NCBI GenBank assembly: GCA_002311975.1
Contig: DCAL01000104.1
Location: 15,946-23,677 of the forward strand
Source of the DNA: Fidelibacterota bacterium UBA1134
GTDB lineage: Bacteria > Fidelibacterota > Marinisomatia > Marinisomatales > S15-B10
Length of the DNA: 7,732 nucleotides
Reading direction: 5' to 3'
Every line of letters begins with the position of its first letter. The stretch's first letter is position 1. The position numbers were made by a program, and so were the translations under genes. Shown here piece by piece: positions 5,683 through 7,732 of this stretch. Under the pieces are notes generated by a model that was not told where the DNA came from, made no database searches, and was given only the letters and a program-made list of their open reading frames with translations.

Positions 5683-7420
5683 CAGAATCGTAAGACTGAA
5701 CGCCGTTTCCGCCCCGTCGCTTGATCTGATACATCGCTTCATCTGCCTTGGCGATGAGATCCCGTATCGTCTCACCGTCAACGGGGAACTCAGCCATTCC
5801 ACCGCTAATGGCCATCCGGACAACCATTTCGTCCTGAGTAAATTCTTCAGCTGAAACGCTTGCCACAATTCTCTCCGCTGTAAGCTGAATATTCTCTTTC
5901 GTCGCATTCAGCAGAATGATCGCAAATTCCTCGCCGCCGTACCTCGCCACGATATCGACACTGCGAACATTTGCCTTGAGGCGCAGGGCAGTTTCTACCA
6001 GAACATAGTCGCCACTAAGATGACCGTACGTGTCATTGATACGCTTGAACTTGTCGAGGTCAAGGATAAGGAGGACAAGGCTGTCCTGGTACCGGCGGGC
6101 ACGATTTAACTCTTCCTCGAACCTCTCTACGAATGACCTGTGATTCAACAGACCGGTGAGACCGTCCCTTATGGCACTCTCCTTTACCATCTCAAAAGTC
6201 TGCCACCACTCGAGAAGGGCGCCAAGACGCTGGCTCACAATCCGCAATGCCTCTTCATCACTTTCACTGTATCTATTCGAGCTGAAACTTTCAAGCACCA
6301 GTGCACCGACAGTTCGGCTCGCATTCTTAATGGGATAGCCCAGCAAGGAAAGAAAGTTATCTTCTTCCAGATCACCCGCCGAGAATCTTCCCATACCTCT
6401 GGTGCCGTATTCCAGGAGGTTGTCGATTCTCAACGGCTCGCCCGACGTGATCAGAGAGCCGTGAATCGAATCGGCAATTTTGAAACGGACATCGTCACCT
6501 GAATCGTGATTGAAATCCGATGTAGTCAGAATTACGGCCTCTTCAGAGTTTGCTTCATCCGCCAGCGAAATTGTCAAATTGTCAAGTGAGAAATTGTCCT
6601 CACACAGTTTGACAACGGCTGACACAAGTTCCTCTTGCGATAAGGTGAGATCCAGATCATTCTGAAATGCCTGCAGGCGAGAATAGAAGTGGATATGAGA
6701 CCGAAGCTCAGATTCCTTACGGACTTGACCCAACTGTTTCCCTATTAAATCTGAATAGTCAGAAACTATTTTGGGATGATGCTCATCAAAATAGCTGAAC
6801 TGAGAAGCCTGCACAGGCAACAGACCGGCTATGTCATCCCCCACCCAAATAGGAGAAACAAAGACCGACGTGCTCTCAGGAACAGCAGCTCTCTCCTCAA
6901 AAAACTCCCTCAGAATTTCTTCATCCTCGTTCGGCGTAAGGAATCTTGGCAGATCTCCACGCATCAGTTGCGAGAGATTCTTGTCCCCCGTGCTCAGAAC
7001 AGCCCGGAAATCCGAATCTTCATCGACAGTACATCTCCTCACCAGTTTTGTAGCGCTATCGTCCAACAGATAGACGCATGGGTGCAGTTCAGGATAACAC
7101 GAATGAAAGAGCTGCACAATAGATTGCAAGGCGCGATTCAGCTCACCTTCCTCTTCTTCGGTCAAGATTCTCTTCGCGCTGGAAACTGACTCATGCGAAG
7201 GCTCTCTTGAAACTGCGTCACGCCGGGTGTCACTCTTCTCTTTTCCCATGTAGAGCTGATAGAAGAGATAACTCGCAAGCACGATGATGATGAGGCGGCC
7301 CGCATCGAACAGCATCCCCTCTGGCTTAGGATAGACAAACAGAAGGATCAGGATTACTCCCGCAAGGAGAACAGTTAAAACCGTATAAAGAGAAGAGTCG
7401 GGACGTGTGGATGCACTCAC
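5666..7420 (-). CDS. Membrane-bound GAF-GGDEF diguanylate cyclase
   Basis: This 584-residue protein should make cyclic di-GMP from two GTP. Two hydrophobic helices at about 12-30 and 38-57 anchor it in the inner membrane. A polar linker and two GAF-like sensory regions follow (about 95-235 and 250-405; the second is the clearer, with LSLLGYPIKN and VGALVLES). The GGDEF domain spans about 413-575 and has DGLTGLLNHRSF (419-430), LDLDKFKRINDTYGHLSGD (453-471) and the intact active site GGEEF (495-499). The inhibitory I-site RSVD (486-489) lies five residues before it, as in PleD, so product inhibition is expected. The start is GTG at 7420; an in-frame TAA four codons upstream rules out an earlier one. 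No Shine-Dalgarno is visible; a pyrimidine-rich leader precedes it. What the GAF regions bind is unknown. Function as an active cyclase is well supported; its target process is not. Confidence 0.92.
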   Translation of the reverse strand: MSASTRPDSSLYTVLTVLLAGVILILLFVYPKPEGMLFDAGRLIIIVLASYLFYQLYMGKEKSDTRRDAVSREPSHESVSSAKRILTEEEEGELNRALQSIVQLFHSCYPELHPCVYLLDDSATKLVRRCTVDEDSDFRAVLSTGDKNLSQLMRGDLPRFLTPNEDEEILREFFEERAAVPESTSVFVSPIWVGDDIAGLLPVQASQFSYFDEHHPKIVSDYSDLIGKQLGQVRKESELRSHIHFYSRLQAFQNDLDLTLSQEELVSAVVKLCEDNFSLDNLTISLADEANSEEAVILTTSDFNHDSGDDVRFKIADSIHGSLITSGEPLRIDNLLEYGTRGMGRFSAGDLEEDNFLSLLGYPIKNASRTVGALVLESFSSNRYSESDEEALRIVSQRLGALLEWWQTFEMVKESAIRDGLTGLLNHRSFVERFEEELNRARRYQDSLVLLILDLDKFKRINDTYGHLSGDYVLVETALRLKANVRSVDIVARYGGEEFAIILLNATKENIQLTAERIVASVSAEEFTQDEMVVRMAISGGMAEFPVDGETIRDLIAKADEAMYQIKRRGGNGVQSYDSASAAS

Positions 7421-7478
7421 GAAGGAAAATTAAGCAGGGTGTAAGGAAAAAGAAAGTACAGCTGCAGGAGAAGGAAAA
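7421..7478 (-). other. Pyrimidine-rich gap with three copies of TTTTCCTT
   Basis: The 58 bases between the right-edge gene and the cyclase are strongly pyrimidine-rich on the coding (minus) strand. They contain three exact copies of TTTTCCTT, read as AAGGAAAA on the plus strand at 7422-7429, 7443-7450 and 7471-7478. I see no terminator hairpin, so the two genes may be cotranscribed. The last copy lies directly before the GTG of the cyclase, where a ribosome site would be expected. Confidence 0.5.
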
Positions 7479-7730
7479 CTACTTCTGATCCTTCACCAGC
7501 TTAATCTTTCCGCCGAGCAACGGTCTCACAATCTTACCATTGATCTCGGTTTCGATGGAATCCTTTCCATCTTCATCAGCCAGAATAACCTCTAACTCAC
7601 TCTCCAATGGCGAAGGCAGTGGCGAAACAGCTCCCCCTGTCATATTCTGCTGCGTTGAAAGCGCGACGGGGTTGGGGATTATGGAGTCTTCATTCTCTGG
7701 AATGAGACTAAGGGAAAGGACGACGATTAC
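7479..7730 (-). CDS. Hypothetical exported protein, C-terminal 83 residues only
   Basis: An open frame enters from the right edge and ends at TAG (7481-7479), giving 83 residues with no in-frame start near the edge. The visible part begins with a hydrophobic run VIVVLSLSLIP, which may be the end of a signal peptide or membrane helix. A low-complexity segment with several prolines follows (PNPVALSTQQ, then VSPLPSPLE). It ends in a small, probably beta-rich domain: ELEVILADEDGKDSIETEI, then NGKIVRPLLGGKIKLVKDQK. If the hydrophobic run is the N-terminal signal, this is a small envelope protein with only a few residues missing. I do not recognise the family. It lies 58 bases upstream of the diguanylate cyclase on the same strand. 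Confidence 0.6.
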   Translation of the reverse strand, partial: VIVVLSLSLIPENEDSIIPNPVALSTQQNMTGGAVSPLPSPLESELEVILADEDGKDSIETEINGKIVRPLLGGKIKLVKDQK

Positions 7731-7732
7731 AC

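Noticed and set aside
5645..5690. GC-rich inverted and direct repeats at the convergent gene ends, considered as a terminator
   Set aside because: The stems are only four to five pairs with mismatches, lie within both coding regions, and have no T tract on either side.
6140..7189. Several plus-strand open frames of 60 to 137 codons opposite the diguanylate cyclase
   Set aside because: All lie antisense to well-supported GAF and GGDEF domains, overlap each other in different frames and look like random protein sequence.

Overview
The window looks like chromosomal DNA from an uncultured Gram-negative bacterium, roughly 50% GC and densely coded. A lipoprotein with many TPR repeats, an exported M24 aminopeptidase and a membrane GAF-GGDEF protein would suit a marine FCB-group lineage (for example Marinimicrobia-like). 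That assignment is an impression from gene style only; there is no rRNA or marker gene here to test it.

Layout. On the minus strand, reading from 4241 leftwards, four genes lie head to tail as a probable operon: a large TPR lipoprotein (4241-2634), a DPM/GtrB-type family 2 glycosyltransferase with two membrane helices (2624-1674), a second family 2 glycosyltransferase with a C-terminal membrane domain (about 1662-616), and a GT-B glycosyltransferase with a GTG start (615 to beyond the left edge). This is the layout of a surface polysaccharide or lipid-linked glycan locus. A 115-bp divergent intergenic region (4242-4356) carries a 16-bp near-palindrome and separates this operon from a plus-strand, exported Xaa-Pro aminopeptidase (4357-5682) with all its metal ligands. 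The peptidase ends inside the 3' end of a convergent minus-strand diguanylate cyclase (7420-5666; 2 TM, two GAF-like regions, GGEEF, I-site). Upstream of that, at the right edge, lies the 3' end of a gene of unknown function (7730-7479). A 58-bp pyrimidine-rich gap on the coding strand, holding three copies of one octamer, separates these last two genes.

How the genes may work together. The glycosyltransferases probably build one glycan at the inner membrane, and the TPR lipoprotein could be its envelope scaffold. The nearby diguanylate cyclase makes c-di-GMP, a common regulator of exopolysaccharide output, but a link here is only suggested by proximity. No mobile element, CRISPR array, tRNA or rRNA is visible.

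The most unusual point is the start of the second family 2 glycosyltransferase. Its reading frame has no ATG, GTG or TTG that would include the essential N-terminal strand. A near-perfect Shine-Dalgarno with a TTG lies just upstream in another frame. This suggests a frameshift (sequence error, mutation or recoding) or a very rare start codon. I see no clearly novel multi-gene system.
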